Assembly: GCA_002286855.1 (NCBI GenBank)
Contig: NRSV01000072.1
Location: 118,039 to 182,038 of the forward strand
Length of the DNA: 64,000 nucleotides
Source of the DNA: Bipolaris cookei
Lineage: Eukaryota > Ascomycota > Dothideomycetes > Pleosporales > Pleosporaceae
Direction: 5' to 3'
Shown: piece after piece, positions 31,017-41,724 of the stretch
Layout: every line of letters begins with the position of its first letter
Position numbering within the stretch: the stretch's first letter is position 1
Translations under genes and position numbers: made by a program
Notes under the pieces: generated by a model
Databases searched by the model: none
The model's input: the letters and a program-made list of their open reading frames with translations, nothing else
Told to the model about the DNA's origin: nothing

Positions 31017-33642
31017 TTATCTGCTAGGCTTCTGCTTGCTGAGCCTCTTTCGCTTCTTAGAGTCGGTCGAATCACTGCGTCCGTGGCTTGCGCCAGGGAT
31101 GACGGGCTGGCCAAGTGGTGCAGGTGAGACGTCGCGCATCAAACTACTCTGTTGAGGGGCCTGAAGCTCAATGTCATCGCCTGGTGTAGTCTGGACATAG
31201 CTCTGGTACGCAAGGGGGCTACGTCCCTGTCGTTGGTCCATGCTGTTTGAGCGGTTGTATTGTGGCCTTGACGACTCGAGAGGAGATTTCTGCTCAGCAG
31301 AGAGAGGCGAGGTGCGCGATTGTCCCGGTCGTTGAGTGTTCTTAGAGTTGTAGACTGAGTCATCGTCGATGGAGTCAACCGATTCGCTGTACATGCCCTT
31401 GCTAGCACCGGCACCGACTTGGTAAGGTCCAGTGCGAGGCTCCTCGAAGAAGGCACCACCGGCAGGCTTCTGAGTCTGTTGCGCCTTGTGGTATACACGA
31501 GCATCCTCGGGATCCATGAAACTCTCGACACGACGGGGGAGGTAGACCGAGTTGTTGGCAGAGGTGTCGTAGGAGGCGAAAGAATCCATCGAAGTACGTG
31601 GGTGCAGAGGAACGTGAGGAACATTGGGGTTACGGGGCATAGTGTTGGGCAGAGTGAGGCCAGAGTCGTTGCCTTGCTGGTACCATCCGTTGGGCAAGCG
31701 TTCTGCAGCAGCAAAGCGTCCATCGATGTTGTCTGAGGGCTGGAGAGGGGCGCCACCGGCGTGGGACTTCTTGGCCTCGGCGGCAGCTTTGAATGTCTCG
31801 GGAACGACGTTGAGATCATCACCGTTGGCCTCTGCATTCTCGATAGCCTCCTGGGGGGTTGTTTTGGCGTCGGCAGTTCCAGCGTCGGCACGAGGTCCTC
31901 CCCATGTACGCTGACCAGCAGTGAAGATACCGTAGACCATGTACATCCAGTTAAAGAAGGGGTTGACGATGAACATGACGGGGTACAGCATGATCTTGTA
32001 ACGGCCGAGCTTGGCACCAAAGTACAACATGAGAAGCCAGTTGAGTCCAAGGGAGATTGCGATAAAACCGACGGGCAAGTTCTGGACCTTTTGTGAAGTA
32101 GTCATGAGAGAAATGCACAGGATGAAGAAGAGGAGGGCAGTTGTTCGGATCGTGTTCTGCATGAAGCGAACCATGAGAAGGATTGGGTAGCGCTTCCAGA
32201 GACGGATGTCAGTCAACATGCACACTTCATTGGTGATAAAACCCAGGAACCAGCGGCGACGTTGCTTGAGCAGTGATTGGTAGGTTTGCACAGCTTCAGT
32301 CTTGCAGAAAGCACCAGGGTTCATTTGGATCTGGTAACGTTCCTTGGCGCCGACCATGAACAAGTGGGTGAGCCAACGGTCCTCGCCCAAGTGGCACTTG
32401 CCGTAATCGAAAAGGTCGTCACATTGCTCGGCCTTGTCAGCAAAGTAGTACTTTGCCATTTTGCGGAAAGCCGAGAATCGAAGCATAGTAAGAGCACCGG
32501 GCAAGCAGGTGACGGCACCGCAACCGGATTCAACTGAACGCTCAAACAGTTGACCGTGAACGTACTCCATGTCCTGGAGAAGGGTGATGAGGGATTGCTT
32601 CTCGGTCGTCGATGTAATGACACCAGTCTGGGCCAACATATTCTTCTTGCTGCCAGGCTTGAGCTCCATCTCGTACATGAAGTTCTGAATGCACGTCTTG
32701 TCAAGGATACAATCGGAGTCAATGAAGAGCACAAACAGGTTATCGTTGCGCTTGAGGTACTCGGTGTAGATCTTGTCAATCAGCTTAAAGGTCCTCTTCT
32801 GGCAGTGACGCTTGCCACCGTGGGGGAAACGCGAGATTGTGATACGGCAGCTACGGTAGATGACGTCGATGGACTTTGGGTATGAGTCGAGAGTGAGGGG
32901 CACACCGAGCTTCTCGATGGTGTTGAGGTAGAGCTCGTCCTCCTGGTCTCCGTCGAAGGAGAGGAAGATGTGCAGGCAAGAGGGTGGGTATTCACAGTCG
33001 ACGAGCGAATCGCAAGTTCGCAGCAGAATCTCGGGAATTTCCTTGTAGCAAGGCATGACAATGACGACCTTGGGAGCCGACGACTCGTCAAGAACCGACT
33101 TGATCCTGCGGGAGCGACCAACCGAGTGGGTGGTTAGCTGGTAGACGCAGAACAGCCAGGGAACTGTCAGGAGACCAGCAAAGGTCCAAAAGGCAAACCA
33201 CTGGAGGAAGCTAACCATTTCTTGGGGAAAGTATTTCGTGACCTGCGAGGGGAGGGGCAGGGTGACGACCATGATGGGCAAGAAAATGGCACTGTTACTG
33301 TCAGAAGCAGTCTCTTACTGATGGGAGGTGTGGCTTACCGGAGAAGGAAGAAGAGAATACCGAAGAAGATGGACAGAATGCGCACGCTTATGGTCTCTGC
33401 CTTTTGGAAAACCTTGACAATGCAGTACATGAATGCGGCCACCCAGAGAAACCACTCGAGCAGGGCCATGAGCATGAGAGGGGCGATGATGGAAACATAG
33501 ACGATCTGGTGCAGTCAGTGAGTAGGGAAACGACAAGTTTGCAGACAAAAAAACTCACGTCTTTTGTTGGCCACGGGTCGTCGATGTTAGGGACGCTATC
33601 ATCTGCTCGGGCAACAAGGCCCATGAGGTGGTGTGAGGCCAT
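31017..33642 (-). CDS. Chitin synthase, class VI type (no myosin domain)
   Basis: A third chitin synthase, of the smaller kind without a motor head. Exons 33642-33559, 33505-33339 and 33297-31017 (introns gtgagt...caccag and gtaagc...gacag) give 843 residues. Exons 1 and 2 add a short head and two membrane helices that a search of the last exon alone would miss. The catalytic core has VVIVMPCYKE, FIDSDCILDK (about 276), EDRWLTH and KQRRRWFLGFITNE (Gln about 429), then terminal helices. The last 280 residues are disordered, rich in Ser, Pro and Gln. Size and core suggest the class VI group (Aspergillus fumigatus ChsD). Class IV enzymes are normally about 1200 residues with an N-terminal extension absent here. 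The class call is inference. Confidence 0.9.
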
Positions 33643-34380
33643 TGTGGATAATTAGGAGTATGTGGTCGTGGTATCGTTGGGTAGAGATTGCGAGTGATGA
33701 TGTCTGTCGCAGACAGCTATGGAGCGAGTGTAAAAGGTGCAGGCGTGGTGGCTGCGCCGTGGAGCTGGGAAGCAACAGCAGCAGCAGTGGTGGTGGTACG
33801 AGGCTAGAAAATGGTCGTATAGGGCGACACTGGACTGTGGGACTGCACAAATGCAGTGCACACAGGGCCTGGTGCTAGTTGTCGATGGCGGCCGTGGCTT
33901 GTGGCGGCGGCGGCGGCAAAGGCAGCGGTAGCAGTAGCGCTGGCGGCAGGCCTTTTACTCAAGCGGGGGATGGAGGGTGCAGAGCCGTGGTAAACGAGTG
34001 TAAAGGTTGGGAACAAAGGCAGCAAACAAAGGCAGGGCTTAGGGCAGGACCATAGAGGATAAGAAGGCGAGGAGCAACAGCCAGGCTGGGAGAGGGAGCA
34101 AGCAGATGCAAAGAGGCGCCTGCAGGTGAAACGGAACAAAAGTCGTCGTTGGTCTCGCAGCGGGACTGGGCTGGTTTACAGGCCGGTGGTAGGCAGGGCG
34201 GATGCGCTCGGGCCATTTCACCATATCCCAAGGCGGGCTAGCGTGGCTGGGCGGCAGTTGGAAGATGCGATCGGCACAGGGGAGCGCAGCGCCCGCTTAG
34301 GCAGGCCTGCCTGCGCCCTTGACTCGAAAACGAACGTCGGGCAGGGGCGCCGGGGGGTGTCTGCCCGTACACGGTATTAC

Positions 34381-34438
34381 CTACTCATACTAATTATTGC
34401 ACGCGCTACTCATACTAATTATTGCACGCGCTACTCAT
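34381..34438 (+). repeat. 25-bp tandem repeat, 2.3 copies
   Basis: The unit CTACTCATACTAATTATTGC plus ACGCG occurs twice in perfect tandem (34381-34405, 34406-34430), followed by the first eight bases of a third copy. Confidence 0.95.
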
Positions 34439-34634
34439 GGTCCATTGCGCGTTTATTTTGGGCGTCGGCCCCCTGCCATGGGCTGGCTGGAATCTTGTAC
34501 ACAGCACGCGCGCTGGTATTGGTTCTCTCCGTGTTTGGTTCCTCGTCTTGGTTTCGCTCGCTGCCAGCCCCGGGGGTTTGGCCTTGGAACAGCATGAGTA
34601 CTGGCGAGCATGGCAGTCAGCGCGCGGCTCCATC

Positions 34635-34674
34635 CACGGCACACGGCACACGGCACACGGCACACGGCACACGG
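34635..34674 (+). repeat. 7-bp tandem repeat (CACGGCA)n
   Basis: Nearly six perfect copies of CACGGCA. The following 65 bp is a looser GGAACAGGAAAC-like repeat. Confidence 0.92.
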
Positions 34675-35543
34675 TAATGGACGGAAACAGGAACAGAAGA
34701 CAGGAACAGGAAACCGGAACAAGAAGCAGGAACAGGAAACACTCGACGGCCACAATAGCCGTGACAAACCCACGTCATCAAGACGATAGCACTGTGCCGT
34801 GACGTCCTGTCACCGTATGCGCATGGCGATTGGGAATCAGGACTCTGCTTCCATGCCGCTACGTGCCTATAGCATTGCCAAGTCCTGGCTAGCCTCGCCT
34901 GCGTGCTGGGCGCTCAGGGGGCCTGCACACCCACACCACACCACACCACCCGCTCACGACCTCCCTCCCCAGACACCCAAACATGGCCGCCACTATGCGC
35001 CTCTGCCGTTGTTCCTATGCAGCATCTAACACCTAGTCGTCGACTCATGTTTGTCCTGAAACCTCGACGGCAAGGCTGCCTGTCATGCCCATCTGTCACA
35101 CTGCGCGGGACTCGCTGCTCGCTCGTACTCTGCCTGTGACAACAAACGCTCCGCTGCATCCGTTTCCCCCCCTTTCCCTCGGTTTCTCCTGCGCCGCTGT
35201 GCCGGGGAGCATTGAGCGCTAGGAAAAATACTCTTGCCAAAATACGAGCATGCAGTGGGGATGCTAGAGCGACCCGCCGTAAGAAAAAAAGCACAAGGCG
35301 ACTGTGGCAATCCCAACACCCTGCCCAATGGCAAACACCAAAGCCCCCGTGCTGCATCCGTTTTTAACTCCCCCCACTGCCACTGCTGCTCTCGGCGTGG
35401 TCCTCGTCATGTCGCATATGGAAACATGGTTGTTGCATCTCGGGAGCCACTTCGGCTACCAGTTACTATTAGGTGTAAATTTCGCCATCCCGTATCCGCT
35501 GATGTGTCCGCCGGCGCGCAATCGATAGTGCTGATTCCTGCGT

Positions 35544-35569
35544 GCTCCTGCTCCTGCTCCTGCTCCTGC
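35544..35569 (+). repeat. 6-bp tandem repeat (CTCCTG)n
   Basis: About four perfect copies of CTCCTG. Confidence 0.85.
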
Positions 35570-37147
35570 GCCGTCTTTGGCCTGCAGACCCGTCGCCATG
35601 GGAAAATGAGTGTCCATGTGCATGTGTCCATGTTCTAATGCAAACCCAATCGCCTGCCACATGCCACACTCGTCTGCATCTACGGCCGTGCTTCCAGCCT
35701 GCCCTGCTGCTTTTTCCACTTGCTCAACCCTTGTCATGTTGAACAGCACACCGCCCACTCGTTGATGACTTGGCCCATGATGTTCCCCCTTGGGTCCAGA
35801 ATCGCCTCTTGTCGGAGCCTCCTCGTAAGGAAGTGCGGCCATTTAGCCGCCCCCCATGCCTCTTCGCGGATTACCCGCCATAGCGCCGCCGTATTATGTA
35901 CCGCTCGACGCTGCCACCTCAGCCTCGCCCTCGTACTCGTCCTCTCCCTTCCCCCTGAATTGCACCTGTCCACCACATCCAAGTACTTAGAGTGGAATGC
36001 CTCATTATGGCATCTGTCCGGCCCAGTGTTCCATCTGAATGTAAATCGAGCCCAGTCGCAAACTAAGCCAGCCGGCCTCCCCCCATACTCAGGGGTTTAC
36101 TTGTTCTGTAGAGATTAAGACGCTATTGTTTTTGCTGTTTCAGCTTCCCGTTATTGCTTCTGCCCGTCTGGCAACGCCGCCGCTGGGGGCCTCGTCCAAC
36201 TTTGTACATGTATACCCAACATGGTTCGAAACTCTTTGAAAAAGGGCCCTTGCCCAAGTGCAATATGCGAAAATGGTACCAGATCGTCTTGGTCGGTTTC
36301 GCCTTCGCTTGGCGATGCTGCCGCAAAAGCTCTAGTATCCTGTCTTGTGCCGGGGCCCTGGAGCAAATACATACATACTTGATACACATAACCTATACAA
36401 CACCACCTAGTACATACATGTGTGCTTTTTGTCATGTCTGTATCGTGTCAATCGCGTGCGCCGCCAAAGACACATGGTGCGCTTGATGTGGCAACTCTGC
36501 TTCGCTTGATTTTACCCTGTAATAGTAGAGCTCTACTCAGCAGATCATGGTTGCAAAGCTGTGCAATCAATTGCTATGAAGCTCACGACTGTCCATCCTT
36601 GAACCAACAACATGCAGTTGTTAATCGATTATCATGAACTTTTTCGTACTTGTCCGCGGGCTGCAAAGCAAAACCATCCAAAGTCGACGACCAGTGAGAG
36701 GCGGAGCACCACTACTGGCCTGGCACAACTAAAAATGCGCTTAGTCACCCAAACCCTCTCTCAATCGCGGGACACTGGAATGACGCACGGACAATCACGA
36801 CAAGTGAAGCCGCTGCAGGTACAATTTACACTCGCACCAGCGCGGAACCAGACCAGAAGTCCCCTCCGCCTCGGCATTGCCAGAGTCGCAAACGCCCATC
36901 CGCTCCCGCCAGCTTGTTCAACCAAGCCCAGACAAATGCAGGCAGCAGCTGCGCCCGATATATCTCCCGTCTTCCATGTGCGCGTATCATAACCGATCCG
37001 TGCTATCGTCCGCTGCCCCTCCACAGCTGCGGTATCGCCTACTCCACCATGGAGCGGCACAGAAAGCGTAGGCTCCTGCATGCTGCTTCATTACCTGCTG
37101 CTAATAGTAACTAGGAGAGCTGCGTGAAGTCAATATTCGCGCCTGGG

Positions 37148-40100
37148 ATGGCGACCAAGGTAAATGACTCTACCACGCTGACAATTCCCCACTCTCCCAC
37201 TGACCCTACAACAGATGTCTTTGCCGTCCAAGCCTCGCTCGACTCATCCATGAAAAAGAATACGGCCTTTATCAAGCGCCTCCGCACCGCCATCAACGCA
37301 CCTGCCCAAACCCAGTTCCTCCAAGAAATCCGCGCCTTGTCCCTCCATAAATACCTCTCCGAAATCATTTCCGCCTGCTACGAAGGTCTGTGCAAACTCA
37401 AAACCCCAGGAGAAATTGCCGCCGGCGTGGAAATTGTTAGCGCTCTGCACCAACGTTTTGGCCCCGCCGAATTCACGGGATATATTGGCTGGTACATTGG
37501 GAGGGGACTTGCGACCCCGGACAAGTCACACCTGAAAACCCTCGCACAGGATGTGCGCGAGCGCGAAGAGAAGGAGCGCCTGGCGCGCCAGCGTCTGCTT
37601 TTACGTGTTGCAACAGAACTCTGGCTTGTGGGTGTCTTGCGAAGCCTGGATGACGTAACCCGGCCCGAAGAAGCGAGCAAGGGCAAAGACAATGGCAAGC
37701 TTGTTGAAGGCTCGACAAAGACAAAGTCTCGTGCAGAAAATGCCGACGCTGAGCCTTTCCCGCTTGAAGTCTTGAAAGACATGCTCGGACATGACCGCGA
37801 ACACGTCAACTTGCCTTTGGTTGTCATATTTGTCAAGGCTTTTGCATGGGATATACTCGGCACCAAGCCACCTTCCGCAGAGGGCCGCAAGACGGTCAAT
37901 GACGATGGAATCACAACGCCCGAAAAGAACGGTGACTTGTCTGGTGTCGAGGAAGAAGATGAAGCCAGTAAAGACCCGCCGCTTATCTCTCCAGAACTAC
38001 AACAGCGATTCAAAAACATCCTCACCCGTTACTTCGAAGACGTCAAAGCACATCTCCTTCGTGATCAAAAACACATACTTAGCCAAGGCCGCAAGAATGC
38101 CGAAGCATATGTCAAGTCTGGAGAGGTCTTTGAAGATCGCCAGTCCAACTATGAGAAGCAGATGAAGTCGCAAGAAAAGCTCATTGCAAACGCTCAAATC
38201 TTGGCTGATGCGTTGAACGCAGATATGCCAGACTTGAAGGAAAAGGACGGCTCTGCGAACACGGGTGATGGTTCGATTGGTCTAATCAAGGCTGGCGAAT
38301 ACCTACGTGGCCAAAGTGATGGAGCTGGTATCTGGGAAGATGAGGAAGAACGTCGCTTTTACGAAAACTTGATTGACTTGAAAGACCGTGTCCCGGGCAT
38401 TTTGCTCGAGGAAGTTAAGAAGAAGAAGGCTGATGGCGATGAGCAAGTTGGCAAGAAGATTGAGCCCAAGGTTGAGAGCTCCGAAAAGGAAGCAGCCGAC
38501 AACGTTGCCGATAGTAAAGTGGCCGACGGGGATGACCAGTCTACTGCCATTGCTAACAAATCCGTCGGCGCACAGGTCGATGCTCTTTTGGCACGCCTAC
38601 CAGAACTTGCAACCAAGGATGCAGTAGACCAAACCGCGATGGACTTTTGCTTCTTGAACTCCAAAGCTTCACGGAATCGCCTCATCAAGGCTGTTCAGGA
38701 AATTCCAAAAGGACGGTCCGACCTGCTGCCTCTTTATTCCAGACTGATTGCAACACTCGGCAAGTACATGTCTGATGTCCCGCAAGGGCTGGTATCCTAC
38801 TTGGACGAGGAGTTCAGAAGCCTGCAACGGCGCAAGTCCAAAGACTTTCTCGGACAAGTGCGTACACAAAATGTTCGCTACCTCGCCGAGTTGACCAAGT
38901 TTGGTGTCGTTCCAGAGCACGTCATTTTCCATTGTCTCAAGGTTAGCCTGGACGACTTTTCACGCATGAACATTGAGATTATTTGCAATTTGTTGGAAAA
39001 CTGTGGCCGATATTTACTCCGCAACCCGGAAACATCTCCTCGCATGGCTTCTTTCCTGGAAACTCTCCAACGTAAGAAAGCGGCACAGGTTATCGGCCAG
39101 CAGGAGCGTATGCTGATCGAAAACGCCGTCTATTACGTGAACCCTCCACAACGTGCCGCAATTGAACAAAAGGAACGCACCCCGATTGAGCTTTTCCTAC
39201 GTAAAATAATGTACCAGGATTTGACCCGTCGCTCGCTCGACAAAACTATCAAGCAGATTCGCAAGATGCACTGGGAGGAAGAAGACGTGGTCAATCTCCT
39301 TCACAAAGTGTTTGCAAAGCCAGGAAAGATCAAGTACAGCAACATTCATCTTCTCGCCGTGATGCTAGGAACCATTCATCGGTTCCATCAAGACTTTGCC
39401 ATTTCCGTCGTCGATGACCTGCTCGAATCCATCACCTTCGGATTGGAGTTGAACGATTTTAAGTTCAATCAGCGGCGGATCTCGGAAGTCAAGTATCTTG
39501 GAGAGCTGTATATATATCGGCTTGTTGATTCGCCTCTTATATTTGACACTCTCTACAAACTCTTGAACTATGGCTGGGAGGGCGGATATATACGACCTGG
39601 AGTCTACAACCCTCTCGATCTCCCAAATGACTACTTCCGCATCCGCTTGGTCTGTAGCCTCCTGGAAACATGTGGCATGTACTACGACAAAGGTGCTGCA
39701 AAGAAAAAGCTCGATTTCTTCCTTACCTTTTTACAGTACTACGTTTGCATGAAAGAGGCCCTGCCCATGGATGTAGAGTTCATTGTCCAGGATGCATACA
39801 ATCTTGTTCGTCCGCAGTGGAAGATGATTACCGACCCAGAAGAAGCTTCACGTGCTTTTGCTGAAGCTGTCAAGCAAAACTACCAGACAACAGCAACCGA
39901 TAAGCCTGTAGAGCCCGATGATGATGACGTTTCCGCGTCCGACGACGAGTTGGATGGCCCAGACGATGAGGATGTTGAGATGCCAGAAGGGGAAGGCGAT
40001 AAATCAACTGGCGAGGAAGAAGATGAGTCAGAGGATGATGAACCTGTCAAGCAAGCTTCATCAGACGAGGAAGAGGAGCGCATCGTCGTGACACGCCAGG

Positions 40101-40741
40101 AAGATGAACGCGACCCGGAGGCTGATGCCGAGTTCGACCGTGAGCTTGCTAAGCTCATGTCTGAGAGCGCAGAGTCGCGCAAGCATGATCGAAAGCCTGT
40201 ATTTGATGTGCCGTTACCCATGCGGCGCGCCCGAGAGGCTCCAGTAAATGCCGAAGACAGTGGAGGCGAAGCCCCGGCTCCAGTTGCTCCACCTTCATCA
40301 CAGACTATGAAGTTCTCGTTGCTTAGCAAACGTGGCAATCGCACGCAAACCCGATCTATTGACCTACCTTCAGACTCAACCTTTGCTGTCGCCATGCGCA
40401 ACAAGCAACAAGCCGATACAGAGGAACGACAGCGCATCAAGAGCCTTGTTTTGAACTACAACGAGGCTCGCGAGGATGCCGACGATACGATTGGTGATTC
40501 ACCATTTCTTTACACCCTTCAGCCTAATACCAATGGGAAGTATACTAAATTATTTCAAGGTCTGGACAAGACTCCGAATCCATATGCGCAGCCGCGCCTT
40601 GATAAGGCTGGTACCAATCGCAGCAACCAACGCGCAAGAAAGCTACAACTGTCAGATGTCAACTGGTATGATTCCTGTTCTTCCCCTCGAGAAAGTCGCC
40701 TTAGGTCTCGCACAACGTCTACTTTCGCACATACTCCGTAA
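37148..40741 (+). CDS. UPF2: UPF2/NMD2, nonsense-mediated mRNA decay factor
   Basis: Bridges Upf3 and the helicase Upf1 on mRNAs with premature stops, in the cytoplasm. Read as one exon of 1197 residues. It has three MIF4G-type helical domains (about 30-300, 480-665 and 675-890; the last begins PIELFLRKIMYQDLTRRSLD), a long acidic Asp/Glu stretch (about 915-1000), and a C-terminal Upf1-binding region ending in KLQLSDVNWY. The frame is open to a GTG at 37124; the ATG at 37148 (MATKVNDS) is chosen as start. The last 20 or so residues after SDVNWY are Ser/Arg-rich and unlike the family, so a terminal intron starting at the GT near 40664 is possible and would change the C-terminus. Confidence 0.93.
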   Translation: MATKVNDSTTLTIPHSPTDPTTDVFAVQASLDSSMKKNTAFIKRLRTAINAPAQTQFLQEIRALSLHKYLSEIISACYEGLCKLKTPGEIAAGVEIVSALHQRFGPAEFTGYIGWYIGRGLATPDKSHLKTLAQDVREREEKERLARQRLLLRVATELWLVGVLRSLDDVTRPEEASKGKDNGKLVEGSTKTKSRAENADAEPFPLEVLKDMLGHDREHVNLPLVVIFVKAFAWDILGTKPPSAEGRKTVNDDGITTPEKNGDLSGVEEEDEASKDPPLISPELQQRFKNILTRYFEDVKAHLLRDQKHILSQGRKNAEAYVKSGEVFEDRQSNYEKQMKSQEKLIANAQILADALNADMPDLKEKDGSANTGDGSIGLIKAGEYLRGQSDGAGIWEDEEERRFYENLIDLKDRVPGILLEEVKKKKADGDEQVGKKIEPKVESSEKEAADNVADSKVADGDDQSTAIANKSVGAQVDALLARLPELATKDAVDQTAMDFCFLNSKASRNRLIKAVQEIPKGRSDLLPLYSRLIATLGKYMSDVPQGLVSYLDEEFRSLQRRKSKDFLGQVRTQNVRYLAELTKFGVVPEHVIFHCLKVSLDDFSRMNIEIICNLLENCGRYLLRNPETSPRMASFLETLQRKKAAQVIGQQERMLIENAVYYVNPPQRAAIEQKERTPIELFLRKIMYQDLTRRSLDKTIKQIRKMHWEEEDVVNLLHKVFAKPGKIKYSNIHLLAVMLGTIHRFHQDFAISVVDDLLESITFGLELNDFKFNQRRISEVKYLGELYIYRLVDSPLIFDTLYKLLNYGWEGGYIRPGVYNPLDLPNDYFRIRLVCSLLETCGMYYDKGAAKKKLDFFLTFLQYYVCMKEALPMDVEFIVQDAYNLVRPQWKMITDPEEASRAFAEAVKQNYQTTATDKPVEPDDDDVSASDDELDGPDDEDVEMPEGEGDKSTGEEEDESEDDEPVKQASSDEEEERIVVTRQEDERDPEADAEFDRELAKLMSESAESRKHDRKPVFDVPLPMRRAREAPVNAEDSGGEAPAPVAPPSSQTMKFSLLSKRGNRTQTRSIDLPSDSTFAVAMRNKQQADTEERQRIKSLVLNYNEAREDADDTIGDSPFLYTLQPNTNGKYTKLFQGLDKTPNPYAQPRLDKAGTNRSNQRARKLQLSDVNWYDSCSSPRESRLRSRTTSTFAHTP

Positions 40742-41724
40742 TCGGCGTTGGCATCAAAGCGTTGGGGCGTAGTGCTATTCCAGACTTCTTAAAAATCTCA
40801 TTGTATCTGCTGTATACATGAATCCGACTGATTATTTAGGACATGATTATTTGATCTGTGATGCTACGGCGAGCATCCAATACGAACATCACCAAAGCGT
40901 CTGTACTTGTTACTGCTACTGCAGAAGGCATACTGCATCGGATGGCAGATATCACCGGTTGATCAGCTCCATGACGATATTGCGACTGCATTCGACAAAC
41001 TAAGCAACGGCTTCCATCACAAGACGAACAAGGGACGGCGCCCACAACAGGGCATTGGTCAAGCAGATGAGAACGCCGTGGTCTTTGCGCGTGTGGAGTT
41101 GTAACAGGAGAGGAAGACCTTGATGAGGGGCAATGGTGATGAAGCAGTATCTATCTACGCGTCACCAGCCCACATATCCCGTTCATAGTATGCAGCAATA
41201 TACTTGGAGAAATGTATCCGGCTGTGGAACGGTCATGACGGTGTCGCAGCTGGCAATACCAACCAGTCTTAATAGTCTAGTACTTCTGCTTGCACAACCC
41301 AAAATTGCAATCTTTTTTTTCATCTTCACTAGGCCGTGATGATACCTACTAAAGCGGATTTTGTGCATGACAAGTGATCGAGGTTATTTCATGGATGTAG
41401 ATGCGCTCTACCACCTGGGAAGTGCCGAGAATAATTTCCAAGCATGCTTCCTAGGCTCGAACCCGATGCGCAACAGACCGCGCAGATCCGTATACATATG
41501 TAGGTGTAAGATAACAAGCTGCAAGTGACGATATCCAAGCCCTTGGCTTCACCGCGTTGGTGCGGCGCGTTGGACTAGCGCATCCAAAGTACCTAGTGGG
41601 ACCATGTACGTCACCAAATATTAAAATGACAACAAAAGAGCGCGTCGCCCCATGTCAAGCTTCTTAAGTTCCATCCTTGTAGGTAACTGCAATTGGCCCC
41701 ATAATTGTACGGGAAGCTTCCCCA
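40742..41724. other. Intergenic, no gene seen
   Basis: About 1 kb between UPF2 and the histidine phosphatase. No supportable coding region on either strand. Confidence 0.5.

Larger units (their letters stand above)
33643..37147. other. Long gene-free region with tandem repeats
   Basis: 3.5 kb between the chitin synthase start (minus) and UPF2 (plus), an unusually long gap for this part of the window. Frames on both strands are short, Arg/Pro/Cys-rich and mutually overlapping, as in non-coding GC-rich DNA. It contains three short tandem repeats (34381-34438, 34635-34674, 35544-35569). Long divergent promoters or an unannotated non-coding transcript are possible. Confidence 0.55.

Noticed and set aside
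37160..37214. Possible first intron of UPF2 (gtaaat...acaacag)
   Set aside because: Removing these 55 bases would break the reading frame with the MIF4G domain, so the uninterrupted frame is kept.
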